Assembly: GCA_964567485.1 (NCBI GenBank)
Contig: CAZMMX010000013.1
Location: forward strand, 11,786-75,785
Direction: 5' to 3'
Length of the DNA stretch: 64,000 nt
Source: UBA1413 sp964567485
Lineage (GTDB): Bacteria > Bacteroidota > Bacteroidia > Bacteroidales > Prolixibacteraceae
Shown here piece by piece: positions 8,824-17,818 of the stretch. The notes beneath the pieces were generated by a model that was given only the letters and a program-made list of their open reading frames with translations, did no database searches and had not been told where the DNA came from. Both the position numbers and the translations under genes were made by a program. Numbering within the stretch: position 1 is the stretch's first letter; the number at the start of each line of letters is the position of its first letter.

Positions 8824-8853
8824 AATTGTGTTTCTGTCATCGTTCACACAATT
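8824..8853. other. Perfect 8-bp inverted repeat between propeller genes 2 and 3
   Basis: AATTGTGT (8824-8831) and ACACAATT (8846-8853) are perfect reverse complements with a 14-base loop, in the 135-base gap before the third propeller gene. It could be an operator or a mild attenuating hairpin. No T-run follows, so it is not a classical terminator. Confidence 0.4.
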
Positions 8854-8923
8854 CCCGGAGGAGGCTGGGTGAGGGAAAAGGATGGTTCCTTCCGGCCAAT
8901 GACCACGGTAAATAGTTGTTATT

Positions 8924-10354
8924 GTGAAAATCGACCAAGAGAAAATACCCCGTTTGGCCACCTGGGGTGTGGTGGCCTTAGCCCTGATTTTTTTTATCTG
9001 GTGGCTGAGCCATGATCCCACCCGTACGTTTACCCAGAGTCTGCCGGGAATGGACAACCGGGGGGCGGGAGGTGCCGGGGATACCGTGGTCATTGGAGAA
9101 CTCTTTGACCGCTATGCCGATGACTATACTCCCCTGACCGAGACATGGCCCCGCTTCCGGGGCGCCAACTCCGACAATATCGCCACTTCTTCCATTCCCC
9201 TGAAAGAGCGCTTTGGCGCTTCGGGCCCTGAAATTCTCTGGAAGGTGGAACTGGGGGAAGGCCACTCGGGTGCCGCCATTTATAAAGGTCTCGTTTACCT
9301 CCTCGACTACAGCGAGTCGGAATTTGCCGACTTCCTCCGCTGCTTCTCCCTCACCACCGGAAAGGAGCTGTGGCGCCGCGGTTACAAGGTCCACGTCAAA
9401 CGTAACCACGGCATGTCGCGTACCGTACCCGCAGTCTCCGACAGCTTCATCGTCACCATGGGACCCCGCTGTCATGTGATGTGCCTCGACAGGGCTTCCG
9501 GAGACTTCCTCTGGGGTATCGACATCGAAAAGGAGTACCAGTCAGAAGTCCCCCTCTGGTATACCGGACAGTGTCCCCTGATTGACGGTGACATTGCCGT
9601 CATTGCCACGGGAGGAAAGGCCCTGATGATCGGCGTTGACCTCACCACAGGAGAAAAAGTGTGGGAGACTCCCAATCCCCGGGGCTGGAAAATGTCACAC
9701 TCCTCGGTGATGCCCTATACCTTCGGGGGCAGAAAAATGTACCTCTATATTGCTTCGGGAGGCGTAGCCGGCATTGCCGCCGACGGACCCGACAGGGGAA
9801 CCATCCTCTGGGAAACTTCCGCATGGAATAAACAGGTGGTGGCACCCTCACCCCTGGCGATGCCCGACGGCAAAATCTTCATCACCGCAGGCTATGGCGC
9901 TGGCAGCATGATGCTCCAGATGAAAGAGGAAAACGGAAAATTCTCGGCCGACGTGCTCTATGACTACAAACCCAGTGAAGGCCTGGCCTGTGAACAACAG
10001 ACCCCCCTGCTGTGGGACGGCCACCTCTTCGGCATCCTTCCCAAAGACGGAGGAGCCCTCCGGAATCAGCTCATCTGTGTTCACCCTTCCGATACCCGGA
10101 AGGTGGTATGGTCGAGTGGCTCTGACAAGCGCTTCGGCCTGGGCCCTTACTTCATGGCAGACCACAAAATTTTCCTCCTCCATGAGGATGGCACCCTTTA
10201 TATCCTTCAGCCTTCCACCAGCGGATACCGCGAACTCGACCACGCCACCGTCATCGCTGACGGCCACGACGCCTGGGCTCCCCTGGCCCTGGCCGACGGT
10301 TTCCTGGTCCTGCGCGACGCCACCACTATGATTTGTATCAACATCAAAAAATAA
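8924..10354 (+). CDS. Membrane-anchored PQQ-like beta-propeller protein 3
   Basis: 476 residues beginning at GTG 8924. A short cytoplasmic N-terminus is followed by one uncleaved membrane helix (about 12-28, TWGVVALALIFFIWWLS) and a linker, then a PQQ-like propeller from about residue 75 (PRFRGANSDNI, then ILWKV). Blade motifs include SLTTGKELWRRG and DLTTGEKVWET. The topology places the propeller in the periplasm, tethered to the inner membrane. Cysteines occur (for example PRCHVMCLD), but not as CXXCH. It is probably transcribed with the NHL gene that starts eight bases after its stop. Function is unknown; a docking scaffold or substrate-sensing subunit of the redox block is plausible. Confidence 0.85.
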   Translation: MKIDQEKIPRLATWGVVALALIFFIWWLSHDPTRTFTQSLPGMDNRGAGGAGDTVVIGELFDRYADDYTPLTETWPRFRGANSDNIATSSIPLKERFGASGPEILWKVELGEGHSGAAIYKGLVYLLDYSESEFADFLRCFSLTTGKELWRRGYKVHVKRNHGMSRTVPAVSDSFIVTMGPRCHVMCLDRASGDFLWGIDIEKEYQSEVPLWYTGQCPLIDGDIAVIATGGKALMIGVDLTTGEKVWETPNPRGWKMSHSSVMPYTFGGRKMYLYIASGGVAGIAADGPDRGTILWETSAWNKQVVAPSPLAMPDGKIFITAGYGAGSMMLQMKEENGKFSADVLYDYKPSEGLACEQQTPLLWDGHLFGILPKDGGALRNQLICVHPSDTRKVVWSSGSDKRFGLGPYFMADHKIFLLHEDGTLYILQPSTSGYRELDHATVIADGHDAWAPLALADGFLVLRDATTMICINIKK

Positions 10355-10362
10355 CCGGCCCC

Positions 10363-11325
10363 ATGAAGAACAAAGCCCTCACCTTTTTCCTCATTGCCCT
10401 GGCCCTGGTCATCGCCGTCATTTTCGTGGCCGATTTCATCTCGACCCGTCCCGACCACCAGGAAGCCAATCCCTATGCTTACGACATGGCGGGACAAACC
10501 GACGTCGACGAATCGCTGATTCTCTACCGTGAAACCCGCAACCTGAAGCTTCCCATGGAAAATCCCGTGGCCATCGCCTGGTCGGCAGGCCGCCTTACCG
10601 TGGCCGGAGATCACAGGATCCTCCACCTCGACAGCGGGGGAAAACTGCTCGGCGCAATCACCCTGGACTTCACGCCTCTCTGTTTCACGGAAGCAGAAGG
10701 TACCCTATACGTGAGCAACGGCAGCGAGGTCTTCCTCCTCGACACGGCTGGTCTGAAAACCGGGAGCTTCCGGGACCTCGACTCCCTGAGCCATATCTCC
10801 TGTCTGGCGGCCATGGAAGGGAAAATATTCGCCGCCGATGCCGGACGGCGCCGTGTTCACCGATTCAGTGCCGATGGTACCAAAGAACTGGAATTCACAA
10901 GCCAGACAGGGGAGGGGAGCGCCCACGGTTTTATCGTTCCCGGGCCCTGTTTCGACCTGGCGGTGAGTCCTTACGGGGACCTCTGGGTGGTCAACCCCGG
11001 AAAACACGCCCTGGAAGAGTACACCTATGAAGGATCCCTCAGGGGATTCTGGCAGGGAAATCCCCAGGGTATCGCCGGCTTTGGCGGATGCTGTAACCCC
11101 GCACGCATCACCTTCCTCCCCGACGGCAACATGATCACCTGCGAAAAGGGAGTCTTCAGGGTCAAGGAATATAAACCCTCAGGCGAACTGGTGGGCGTGG
11201 TGGCCGCCCCGGCGAAATTCGAAGAGGACCAGAAAATCCCCGATGTCTGTTGCGACGACCAGGGAAGGGTCTACGTCCTCGATCCCCAGAAAAAAATGAT
11301 CAGGATCTTTGAAAAGAAAGAATGA
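10363..11325 (+). CDS. Membrane-anchored NHL-repeat propeller with paired cysteines
   Basis: 320 residues from the ATG at 10363; a longer frame to 10333 is less likely because it overlaps the previous gene. An N-terminal membrane helix (about 4-24) anchors a periplasmic six-bladed NHL-type propeller (ISCLAAMEGKIFAADAG, LAVSPYGDLWVVNPG, ITFLPDGNMITCEKG). Two adjacent-cysteine motifs stand out, FGGCCNPA and DVCCDDQG, near the end of the propeller. Paired cysteines at blade edges might bind a metal or form a disulfide. The stop codon overlaps the start of the next small gene (ATGA), so translation is coupled. Partner unknown; context ties it to the exported Fe-S proteins. Confidence 0.8.
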   Translation: MKNKALTFFLIALALVIAVIFVADFISTRPDHQEANPYAYDMAGQTDVDESLILYRETRNLKLPMENPVAIAWSAGRLTVAGDHRILHLDSGGKLLGAITLDFTPLCFTEAEGTLYVSNGSEVFLLDTAGLKTGSFRDLDSLSHISCLAAMEGKIFAADAGRRRVHRFSADGTKELEFTSQTGEGSAHGFIVPGPCFDLAVSPYGDLWVVNPGKHALEEYTYEGSLRGFWQGNPQGIAGFGGCCNPARITFLPDGNMITCEKGVFRVKEYKPSGELVGVVAAPAKFEEDQKIPDVCCDDQGRVYVLDPQKKMIRIFEKKE

Positions 11326-11516
11326 CCATGCTGAGACGTGATATTTTGAGGAATGGCGCCCGCCTGCTGATGGCTGGTGCCCTGCTGGGAGCCGCCGGAT
11401 ACCTCCTGGCTGCCGGAAAGGTCACCCCGCAGGAGGAGTGCAGCGATGGCCGCAATTGTGCCAGATGCCGGAAGGCTTCAGATTGTCAGAATAAAAATAA
11501 AGACCATGGGAGATGA
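11322..11516 (+). CDS. Small Tat-signal-like protein with symmetric four-cysteine motif
   Basis: 64 residues; the start ATG overlaps the stop of the NHL gene by four bases, with a second in-frame ATG at 11328. The N-terminus (MLRRDILRNG, then LLMAGALLGAAGYLLA) resembles a twin-arginine signal or anchor. The short tail carries four cysteines spaced C-x5-C-x2-C-x5-C (CSDGRNCARCRKASDC), which could ligate an iron-sulfur cluster or another metal. The 3' end overlaps the start of the NapG-like gene by 11 bases. I do not recognise a family. Tight coupling on both sides argues that it is a real subunit or assembly factor of this block rather than a spurious frame. Confidence 0.68.
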   Translation: MTMLRRDILRNGARLLMAGALLGAAGYLLAAGKVTPQEECSDGRNCARCRKASDCQNKNKDHGR

Positions 11517-12072
11517 AACAGTAAAAAGCCGCAGGGAATTCATCCAGGGGGGAGTCCGACTCTCCCTGGCGCTGGCTCTGGGAGGCATCGGCGGTCTCAC
11601 GGCTGCCAACATGAGCAGTGAAAAGTGGGTGTGGCAGATCGACCCCTTTGAATGTACCCAGTGCGGCAGGTGCGCCACCGACTGCGTATTGAGTCCCTCG
11701 GCCGTGAAATGCGTCCATGCCTATGACCTCTGCGGATACTGCGACCTCTGCGGCGGGTACTTCAAACCGGGAAGCAACGCCCTGACCACCGGCGGCGAAA
11801 ACCAACTATGCCCCACCGCTGCCATCTCCCGGAAATTCATCGAAGAACCCTATTTCGAATACATCATCGACGAAGATCTTTGCATCGGCTGCGGCAAATG
11901 CGTGAAAGGGTGCACCTCGTTCGGCAACGGATCCCTCCACCTCCAGATCATGCACGACCTCTGCGTGAACTGTAACCAGTGCGCCATCGCCAGGGTGTGC
12001 CCCTCCAATGCCATCCACCGCGTGAAAGCCAGCGATGCCTATAAGGTCAAAGGGGACTTCACAAAAACCTGA
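11506..12072 (+). CDS. Tat-exported polyferredoxin, NapG-like
   Basis: 188 residues from the ATG at 11506. The twin-arginine motif SRREFIQGG followed by a hydrophobic stretch directs export of the folded, cluster-loaded protein to the periplasm. Cysteine motifs in order: CTQCGRCATDC, CGYCDLCGGY with a later LCPTA, CIGCGKCVKGC, and CVNCNQCAIARVCP, enough for four [4Fe-4S] clusters as in NapG/MauM-type ferredoxins. In nitrate-reduction systems NapG works with membrane NapH to pass electrons across the inner membrane, and a NapH-like gene follows here. No periplasmic nitrate reductase is present, so the acceptor or donor must be something else, possibly the propeller proteins. Confidence 0.88.
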   Translation: MGDETVKSRREFIQGGVRLSLALALGGIGGLTAANMSSEKWVWQIDPFECTQCGRCATDCVLSPSAVKCVHAYDLCGYCDLCGGYFKPGSNALTTGGENQLCPTAAISRKFIEEPYFEYIIDEDLCIGCGKCVKGCTSFGNGSLHLQIMHDLCVNCNQCAIARVCPSNAIHRVKASDAYKVKGDFTKT

Positions 12073-12126
12073 TGGCCCCCGGGATTAGACTCCTTCTATG
12101 TTTTAACCATCTGAACATTTGTATTC

Positions 12127-12175
12127 AAGACTCAAGACTCACGATTCACGATTTACGACTTAAGATTTAAGATTT
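12127..12175 (+). repeat. Seven tandem copies of a degenerate heptamer
   Basis: Seven consecutive 7-bp units run from 12127 to 12175: AAGACTC twice, ACGATTC, ACGATTT, ACGACTT, and AAGATTT twice (consensus A-A/C-GA-C/T-T-C/T). The array fills most of the gap between the NapG-like stop and the NapH-like ATG at 12181, ending five bases before it. Slippage here would change the spacing upstream of the NapH-like start. Confidence 0.8.
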
Positions 12176-12180
12176 CATAT

Positions 12181-13464
12181 ATGGTAAAGCGGATTTTCAT
12201 AGCGGGAATGCTGGCCCTGATGATGTTCCTGGCTGCCGGAAGTGCCGCGGGACAGCAGCAGCGCTTTCCGAAACCGGAATTTGAATCGGGGTATGAGCAG
12301 CCCGACACGGTCACCCCGGAACCACGCTCCACAGCCATGGAATGGCTCGATGTCACCCTCCTGGTGGGCGTCATGGCCCTGGGGGCCTGGTTCGTCCTCA
12401 GAAAACGGTCGCGCCAGGGAGTCCTCGGGCTGTCCCTCTTTACGCTCCTCTATTTCGGCTTTTACCGCGACGGATGCATCTGTGCCGTGGGATCCCTCCA
12501 GAATGTCGTCCTCTCCTTTGCCGACCCCACCTATACCATATCGGTGACCGTCCTTCTCTTCTTCCTGTTACCGCTGATTTTCTCCCTCTTCTTTGGCAGG
12601 GTCTTCTGTGCCGGGGCCTGCCCCCTGGGGGCCATCCAGGATCTGATCATCGTCAAGCCCCTTTCCCTGCCCGCGTGGCTCCGCAAAACCCTGGGTATCA
12701 TCCCTTATATCTACCTCGCCCTGGCCATTCTCTTTGCAGCCACAGGTACCGATTTTCTCATCTGCCGCTATGACCCCTTTGTGGGGATCTTCCGCATGGA
12801 TGCCCCCCACCTGATGGCCATCCTCGGCGTGGCCTTCCTCCTGATGGGCATGTTCATCGGCCGCCCCTACTGCCGCTTTCTATGCCCCTATGGCGTATTA
12901 CTCAAATGGACCTCAAAAGTCTCCAAATGGCACATGACCATCACCCCCGCAGAATGCATACGCTGTAAACTCTGCACCACCTCATGCCCCTTCGACGCCA
13001 TCGACTATCCCACCGATCCCAAGGTGATCAAAGGCTCCCGCAGCCAATCACGGAAGTTCCTGATCTATCTCCTGCTGATTCCCGTGTGGGTGGCCGCCGG
13101 TGGTTTCGTGGGCTATAAATCCCATACCTGGCTTTCCAAAGCCAACGCGGAAGTCTACCTCGCCGAACTCCTCATCACCCATCCCGAGGTGAAAAACGAC
13201 CCCGATAACCTCGATGTCCAGACTTTCCTGAGTTCCGGAAAGACCATGGAACAACTGGTGGAAGAGGCTACCGTGGTGCGCCGGAAATTTCGCACCGGCA
13301 GTACCCTGGCCGGGGGGTTCATCGGACTGGTCATCGCCCTCACTCTGCTGAGCCAGGTGACCTTCCGCCGTAACAGCGACTATACCCCGAACCGCGGCGA
13401 CTGTTTCAGCTGCGGCAGGTGCATGGACTATTGTCCCATCGATAAGAAAATAGCGATCAAATAA
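12181..13464 (+). CDS. Membrane polyferredoxin, NapH/CcoG-like
   Basis: 427 residues with an N-terminal signal-like helix and about five further membrane helices. Two CxxxCP motifs, CAGACPLG (about 143) and CRFLCPYG, sit near membrane helix ends as in NapH, NosR and CcoG proteins. Two ferredoxin motifs follow: CIRCKLCTTSCPFDAI (about 259) and, after further helices, CFSCGRCMDYCPIDKK at the C-terminus. NapH-type proteins carry electrons between the cytoplasmic side or quinone pool and a periplasmic ferredoxin, so it is the likely membrane crossing of this block. The next gene begins six bases after its stop. Which way electrons flow cannot be told from sequence. Confidence 0.88.
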   Translation: MVKRIFIAGMLALMMFLAAGSAAGQQQRFPKPEFESGYEQPDTVTPEPRSTAMEWLDVTLLVGVMALGAWFVLRKRSRQGVLGLSLFTLLYFGFYRDGCICAVGSLQNVVLSFADPTYTISVTVLLFFLLPLIFSLFFGRVFCAGACPLGAIQDLIIVKPLSLPAWLRKTLGIIPYIYLALAILFAATGTDFLICRYDPFVGIFRMDAPHLMAILGVAFLLMGMFIGRPYCRFLCPYGVLLKWTSKVSKWHMTITPAECIRCKLCTTSCPFDAIDYPTDPKVIKGSRSQSRKFLIYLLLIPVWVAAGGFVGYKSHTWLSKANAEVYLAELLITHPEVKNDPDNLDVQTFLSSGKTMEQLVEEATVVRRKFRTGSTLAGGFIGLVIALTLLSQVTFRRNSDYTPNRGDCFSCGRCMDYCPIDKKIAIK

Positions 13465-13470
13465 CGACCT

Positions 13471-15384
13471 ATGAGCGAACAAGAACCCATAAAAGGCCCC
13501 GACGGAACCGGAATACCCACCACTTCTGCCACGGAGAGCCTTATCCTGCGGAACCGTCTGGCCCTGTCACGCAACGTGGCCGTGGTGGCAGGGATCTTTT
13601 GCCTTGCCGTGGCCCTGCTGCTCCTGCTCAACTACTGGCAGGTCAGCAAATATGACCCCCTGGAGAGCAAAGCCCTGGAGGTCCTGGTACAGCGTCTCTC
13701 TGAAAACCCCGATGACGACGCCCTGAAAAACGATATCCGCAACCTCGACCTGCTGGCACGAAAGGCCTATTTTAACAGCCACTGGCAGGTAAAAACCGGA
13801 AGCTACCTTCTCCTCTTCGGAGCCCTCGTTTTTGCCGTGGCCCTGAGGATTTACCACTCCCTGCACTCAAAAATCGAGATTCCCGATCCCAAACAGGAAA
13901 ACGAACTAGCCTCGCGCCTCCTGGCGCAGAAAGGGGTGATCTTCGGAGGCGTCGCCTTCCTGGTGCTGGCCCTGGCGGCATCGCTGGCTTCTGTCGACCA
14001 CCTCAATGCCTTCAAAACCAACGGTGATGCAGTGGCTGAGAATGCAGAAGCGGCTTCCGGCATCGAAGTCATCGAGGTGGGTGAGAATCCCGCCCTGCTC
14101 ACGGCCGACACTTCTGCCATGGCTCAGGGAGACTCCCTGCCTGTCGCCGGCGATTCGTCCCTGGCCGGCGCCGCCGCAGTGGCCGGGGGAGACTCCCTGG
14201 CAGCACCCCAACAAATGACATTCCCCGATGCCGGGGCGGTAAGGGCCAACTACCCCTCTTTCCGGGGACCCTTCGGAAATGGCGTTTCCGGACGAACCGG
14301 CATTCCCGTCGACTTCGACGGTGCCTCGGGGAAGAATATCCTCTGGTCGGTTCCTGTTCCCCTGCCGGGCAACAGCTCCCCGGTGATCTGGGGCGACCGC
14401 CTCTTTGTCACCGGCGCCAACAGCCAGAAAAGAGAGCTCTATTGTTATGACCGGTATGGCGGTAAGCTGCTGTGGACCGCCCCCGCCGATAAAATTGAGG
14501 GGTCTCCGGCGTCACCTCCCAAAACCACCGACGATACCGGACTGGCAGCCCCCTCGGTGGCCACCGACGGAATCCATGTCTATGCCCTTTTCGCCACCGG
14601 CGACATCCTGGCCGCCGACTACACGGGAAAACGCGTATGGGCGCGCAACCTGGGAGTCCCCGACAACCACTACGGCCACTCCTCCTCCCTGATCGCCTGG
14701 AAAAACAAGGTCTACGTCCAGTACGACACCAACAAGTCACGCAAACTGATGGCCCTCGATGCCGGAAGCGGAAAAACCCTCTGGGAGACCACCCGCAACG
14801 TTAAGATCTCCTGGGCCAGCCCCATCCTGGCCAATATCGGCGGTCGTATGCAGGTGGTCCTGGCGGCCGATCCCCTCCTGGCCGGCTACGACGCGGAATC
14901 AGGAAAAGAACTCTGGCAGGCCAGCGTCCTCGCGGGAGAAGTGGGACCCTCCCCGGCCTTCGGCGAAGGCCTGATCTTTGCCGTTAATGAATATGCCCGC
15001 CTGGCCGCCGTCAACCCCGGAAACGGCCACATCGTCTGGGAAAACGACGAATACCTCGCCGAAGTCGCCAGCCCGGTCGTCGCCAACGGCCTCCTCTTTA
15101 TCGCCACCAGCTATGGCGTCCTGGTTTGTTACGACGCTAAAAACGGTACCAAGCTCTGGGAAGCCGACAATGGCGTGGGATTTTATTCCTCACCCGTGGT
15201 CGCCGACGGTAAACTATTTATCTTCAATACCGACGGCCTCCTTCAGGTGTACGCCCTCGAAAGGGAAATGAAACTCCTGGCGGAATCATCCCTGGGAAAA
15301 AAGGTACATACCACCCCGGCCTTCGCCAACAACCGCATGTTCGTCAGGGCCGGAGGACGTATCTTCTGCATTGGCAGCAAATAG
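13471..15384 (+). CDS. Multi-helix membrane protein with periplasmic PQQ-like propeller 4
   Basis: 637 residues. The first 180 residues hold three membrane helices (about 36-54, 110-128, 152-172), with a soluble loop of about 55 residues between the first two. A Gly/Ala/Ser-rich linker (about 190-245) then leads to a PQQ-like propeller starting SFRGPFGNGVSGR and ILWSV. Blades show ALDAGSGKTLWE, GYDAESGKELWQ and CYDAKNGTKLWE. With three helices the N-terminus would be cytoplasmic and the propeller periplasmic. There are no heme motifs. It is six bases downstream of the NapH-like gene, so it probably forms a membrane complex with it, giving the exported propellers a docking point. Confidence 0.84.
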   Translation: MSEQEPIKGPDGTGIPTTSATESLILRNRLALSRNVAVVAGIFCLAVALLLLLNYWQVSKYDPLESKALEVLVQRLSENPDDDALKNDIRNLDLLARKAYFNSHWQVKTGSYLLLFGALVFAVALRIYHSLHSKIEIPDPKQENELASRLLAQKGVIFGGVAFLVLALAASLASVDHLNAFKTNGDAVAENAEAASGIEVIEVGENPALLTADTSAMAQGDSLPVAGDSSLAGAAAVAGGDSLAAPQQMTFPDAGAVRANYPSFRGPFGNGVSGRTGIPVDFDGASGKNILWSVPVPLPGNSSPVIWGDRLFVTGANSQKRELYCYDRYGGKLLWTAPADKIEGSPASPPKTTDDTGLAAPSVATDGIHVYALFATGDILAADYTGKRVWARNLGVPDNHYGHSSSLIAWKNKVYVQYDTNKSRKLMALDAGSGKTLWETTRNVKISWASPILANIGGRMQVVLAADPLLAGYDAESGKELWQASVLAGEVGPSPAFGEGLIFAVNEYARLAAVNPGNGHIVWENDEYLAEVASPVVANGLLFIATSYGVLVCYDAKNGTKLWEADNGVGFYSSPVVADGKLFIFNTDGLLQVYALEREMKLLAESSLGKKVHTTPAFANNRMFVRAGGRIFCIGSK

Positions 15385-15451
15385 ATGATAATAGAGAAGA
15401 GACTTTGTGATTTCCTGCTTTTTATAAAGTACACACATACACATATATGAT

Positions 15452-17806
15452 ATGAGTGAAATAAAGGAAGGGTTCAATGTTGTGGTGGACCGCATCGTAG
15501 AGGAGAAGGGGCGTGAAAAGCGGGCCTTGATCCCGATTCTGCAGGCGATCCAGAAGGAGCTGAATTACCTTCCGGAGGAAGCCCTGCGGCGGGTCAGCGA
15601 GACAACGGAGATCACCCCTGCCGATATCTTCAGCGTGGCCAGTTTCTATTCCCAGTTCCGGCTGCAGCCGGTGGGAAAACACATGATCAAGATCTGTGTG
15701 GGCACAGCCTGTCATGTTAAGGGGGCCACCCAGGTCTACGATGCTTTCATGCGGAAGTTTAACCTGAAAGAGGGAGAACATACCGAATCATCGGGAAATT
15801 ACACCCTCGATAAGGTGAGTTGTCTGGGCTGTTGTACCCTGGCTCCTGTGGTGCAGATCGACCAGGTGACCTACGGCCATGTCACCACCGGTCAGGTCGA
15901 CGATATCATTTCCGATTTCGAGGCCCAGGCTTCGAAAAAGGGAAAGAAGCAGTTCCGGAAATCTGACGGCACGGAGATCCGCGGGGAGATACGCATTGGC
16001 CTGGGTTCCTGCTGCGTGGCCAGTGGTTCCGAGGAGATCAAAAATGCCGTGGAGGAGACCGTGAACGCCCAGGGACTCAAGGTCACCCTCAAACATGTGG
16101 GATGTGTGGGCATGTGCCACCAGGTGCCCCTGGTCGAGATTGTCCCCACCGGCGGAGAACCGGTCCTTTATTCCAAGGTGAGACCCGAGGATGTCAAGGA
16201 TATCGTGAACAACCATTTCAAGCCATCGGGGATCTTTGCAAAGCTGAAAAGCAAGCTCCTCGACACCATGGAATATATCCAAACCGACGCCCGGTGGGAG
16301 GGTATTGAGCGCTACGTCCTCGATGTGCGCGATAAGCCCGTGAGCGCCTTCCTGGGCCACCAGATCCCCATTGCCACAGAACACCGGGGCATCATCAACC
16401 CCCTGGACCTGGAGGAGTACAAAAGCCGTGGGGGATTCCGGGCGGTACGCCGGGCCCTGCTGAAAATGGCCCCTGCTGAGGTGATCGCTGAAGTGAAAGC
16501 CAGCCACATCAGGGGGCGCGGAGGTGCGGGATTTCCCACGGGCATCAAATGGGAACTGGTAGCCCGTCATCCCCAACCCCAGAAATACGTGATCTGCAAT
16601 GGCGACGAAGGAGACCCCGGGGCTTTCATGGACCGCATGCTCCTGGAATCCTATCCTTACCGTGTCATCGAGGGGATGATCATCGGCGCTTACGCCGTGG
16701 GCGCCTCTAAAGGGTTTTTCTATATCCGTGCTGAATATCCCCTGGCGGTGCGCCGCATCAGAGAGGCCCTGGCCATCTGTTATGCCAACAACCTCCTGGG
16801 GGAGAATATCCTGGGCTCGGGGTTCTCCTTCGATGCCGAAATATACGAGGGGGCTGGGGCTTTCGTCTGCGGAGAGGAGACCGCCCTGATCGCCTCCCTG
16901 ATGGGACAGCGCGGATATCCCCATATCCGTCCCCCCTTTCCGGCAGAAAAAGGATATAACGACATGCCCACGCTGGTGAATAACGTGGAGACCCTGGCGC
17001 AGATCTCCTATATCCTCAGGGAGGGGGCCGCCCGCTTCAGCGCCATCGGCACTGAGAACAGCAAAGGAACCAAGGTCTTCGCCCTGGCGGGCAAGGTAGC
17101 CCGCGGAGGACTCATCGAGGTGCCCATGGGAACGACCATCCGCCAGGTGATCTTCGAAATCGGCGGTGGCATCGCCAACGGCCGCCAGTTCAAGGCCGTA
17201 CAGATCGGAGGACCCTCAGGGGGCTGCATCCCCGCGGAACTCGCCGATACCCCCATTGAGTACGAATCGCTCACCAAACTGGGAGCCATGATGGGGTCGG
17301 GGGGACTCGTCGTCCTCGATGACACCGACTGCATGGTCGACATCGCCCGCTTTTTCCTCTCCTTCACCCAGCATGAGTCGTGCGGAAAATGTACCTTCTG
17401 CCGCCTGGGCACCAAAAGAATGCTCGACATCCTCGAAAGCCTCACCCGCGGAACCGCGAAACGCGCCGACCTCGTCGAACTGGAACGGCTGGCCCTGTGG
17501 ACCAAAAAGGGAAGCCTCTGCGGACTGGGAAAGACCGCTCCGAATCCGGTGCTGAGCACCCTGAAGTATTTCCGCAATGAATATGAAGCCCATCTTGAAG
17601 GCCGCTGCCCCACTGGTAAATGTATCCACCTGATCAAATATGTGGTGAACGACAAATGCATCGGATGCACCCTGTGCGCCCAGGCATGCCCTGTCGATGC
17701 CATCCCCTTTACCCCTCATGAAAAACATGTGATAGACACCGAAGCCTGCATCCGCTGTGACGCCTGCCGCCCTGCCTGTCCCGTGAATGCCATCGACATC
17801 ATTTAA
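15452..17806 (+). CDS. NuoE-NuoF fusion, NADH-oxidising flavoprotein with extra ferredoxin domains
   Basis: 784 residues, cytoplasmic. Residues 1-155 are a NuoE-type thioredoxin-fold [2Fe-2S] domain with ligands Cys82, Cys87, Cys124 and Cys128. Residues about 180-240 form a second such domain (Cys187/188, Cys218, Cys222). The NuoF core follows with the FMN loop GRGGAGFPTGIKW (about 355) and the NADH motif GDEGDPGAFMDR (about 385). Its [4Fe-4S] site is ESCGKCTFC (644-650) plus Cys690. Two C-terminal [4Fe-4S] motifs (CIGCTLCAQACP, CIRCDACRPACP) end the chain. This is the architecture of HydB/C-like subunits of NAD-linked and electron-bifurcating hydrogenases, here fused, and no hydrogenase gene is nearby. 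The flavoprotein gene 12 bases downstream is its probable partner. Confidence 0.9.
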   Translation: MSEIKEGFNVVVDRIVEEKGREKRALIPILQAIQKELNYLPEEALRRVSETTEITPADIFSVASFYSQFRLQPVGKHMIKICVGTACHVKGATQVYDAFMRKFNLKEGEHTESSGNYTLDKVSCLGCCTLAPVVQIDQVTYGHVTTGQVDDIISDFEAQASKKGKKQFRKSDGTEIRGEIRIGLGSCCVASGSEEIKNAVEETVNAQGLKVTLKHVGCVGMCHQVPLVEIVPTGGEPVLYSKVRPEDVKDIVNNHFKPSGIFAKLKSKLLDTMEYIQTDARWEGIERYVLDVRDKPVSAFLGHQIPIATEHRGIINPLDLEEYKSRGGFRAVRRALLKMAPAEVIAEVKASHIRGRGGAGFPTGIKWELVARHPQPQKYVICNGDEGDPGAFMDRMLLESYPYRVIEGMIIGAYAVGASKGFFYIRAEYPLAVRRIREALAICYANNLLGENILGSGFSFDAEIYEGAGAFVCGEETALIASLMGQRGYPHIRPPFPAEKGYNDMPTLVNNVETLAQISYILREGAARFSAIGTENSKGTKVFALAGKVARGGLIEVPMGTTIRQVIFEIGGGIANGRQFKAVQIGGPSGGCIPAELADTPIEYESLTKLGAMMGSGGLVVLDDTDCMVDIARFFLSFTQHESCGKCTFCRLGTKRMLDILESLTRGTAKRADLVELERLALWTKKGSLCGLGKTAPNPVLSTLKYFRNEYEAHLEGRCPTGKCIHLIKYVVNDKCIGCTLCAQACPVDAIPFTPHEKHVIDTEACIRCDACRPACPVNAIDII

Positions 17807-17818
17807 ACCCACCAGGAG

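Noticed and set aside
12127..12175. Heptamer array as a CRISPR or attachment site
   Set aside because: Units are only 7 bp without spacers, and there is no integrase gene nearby.
11506..13464. Periplasmic nitrate reductase (nap) operon
   Set aside because: Only NapG- and NapH-like proteins are present. There is no NapA catalytic subunit, NapB or NapD, so nitrate reduction is not indicated.
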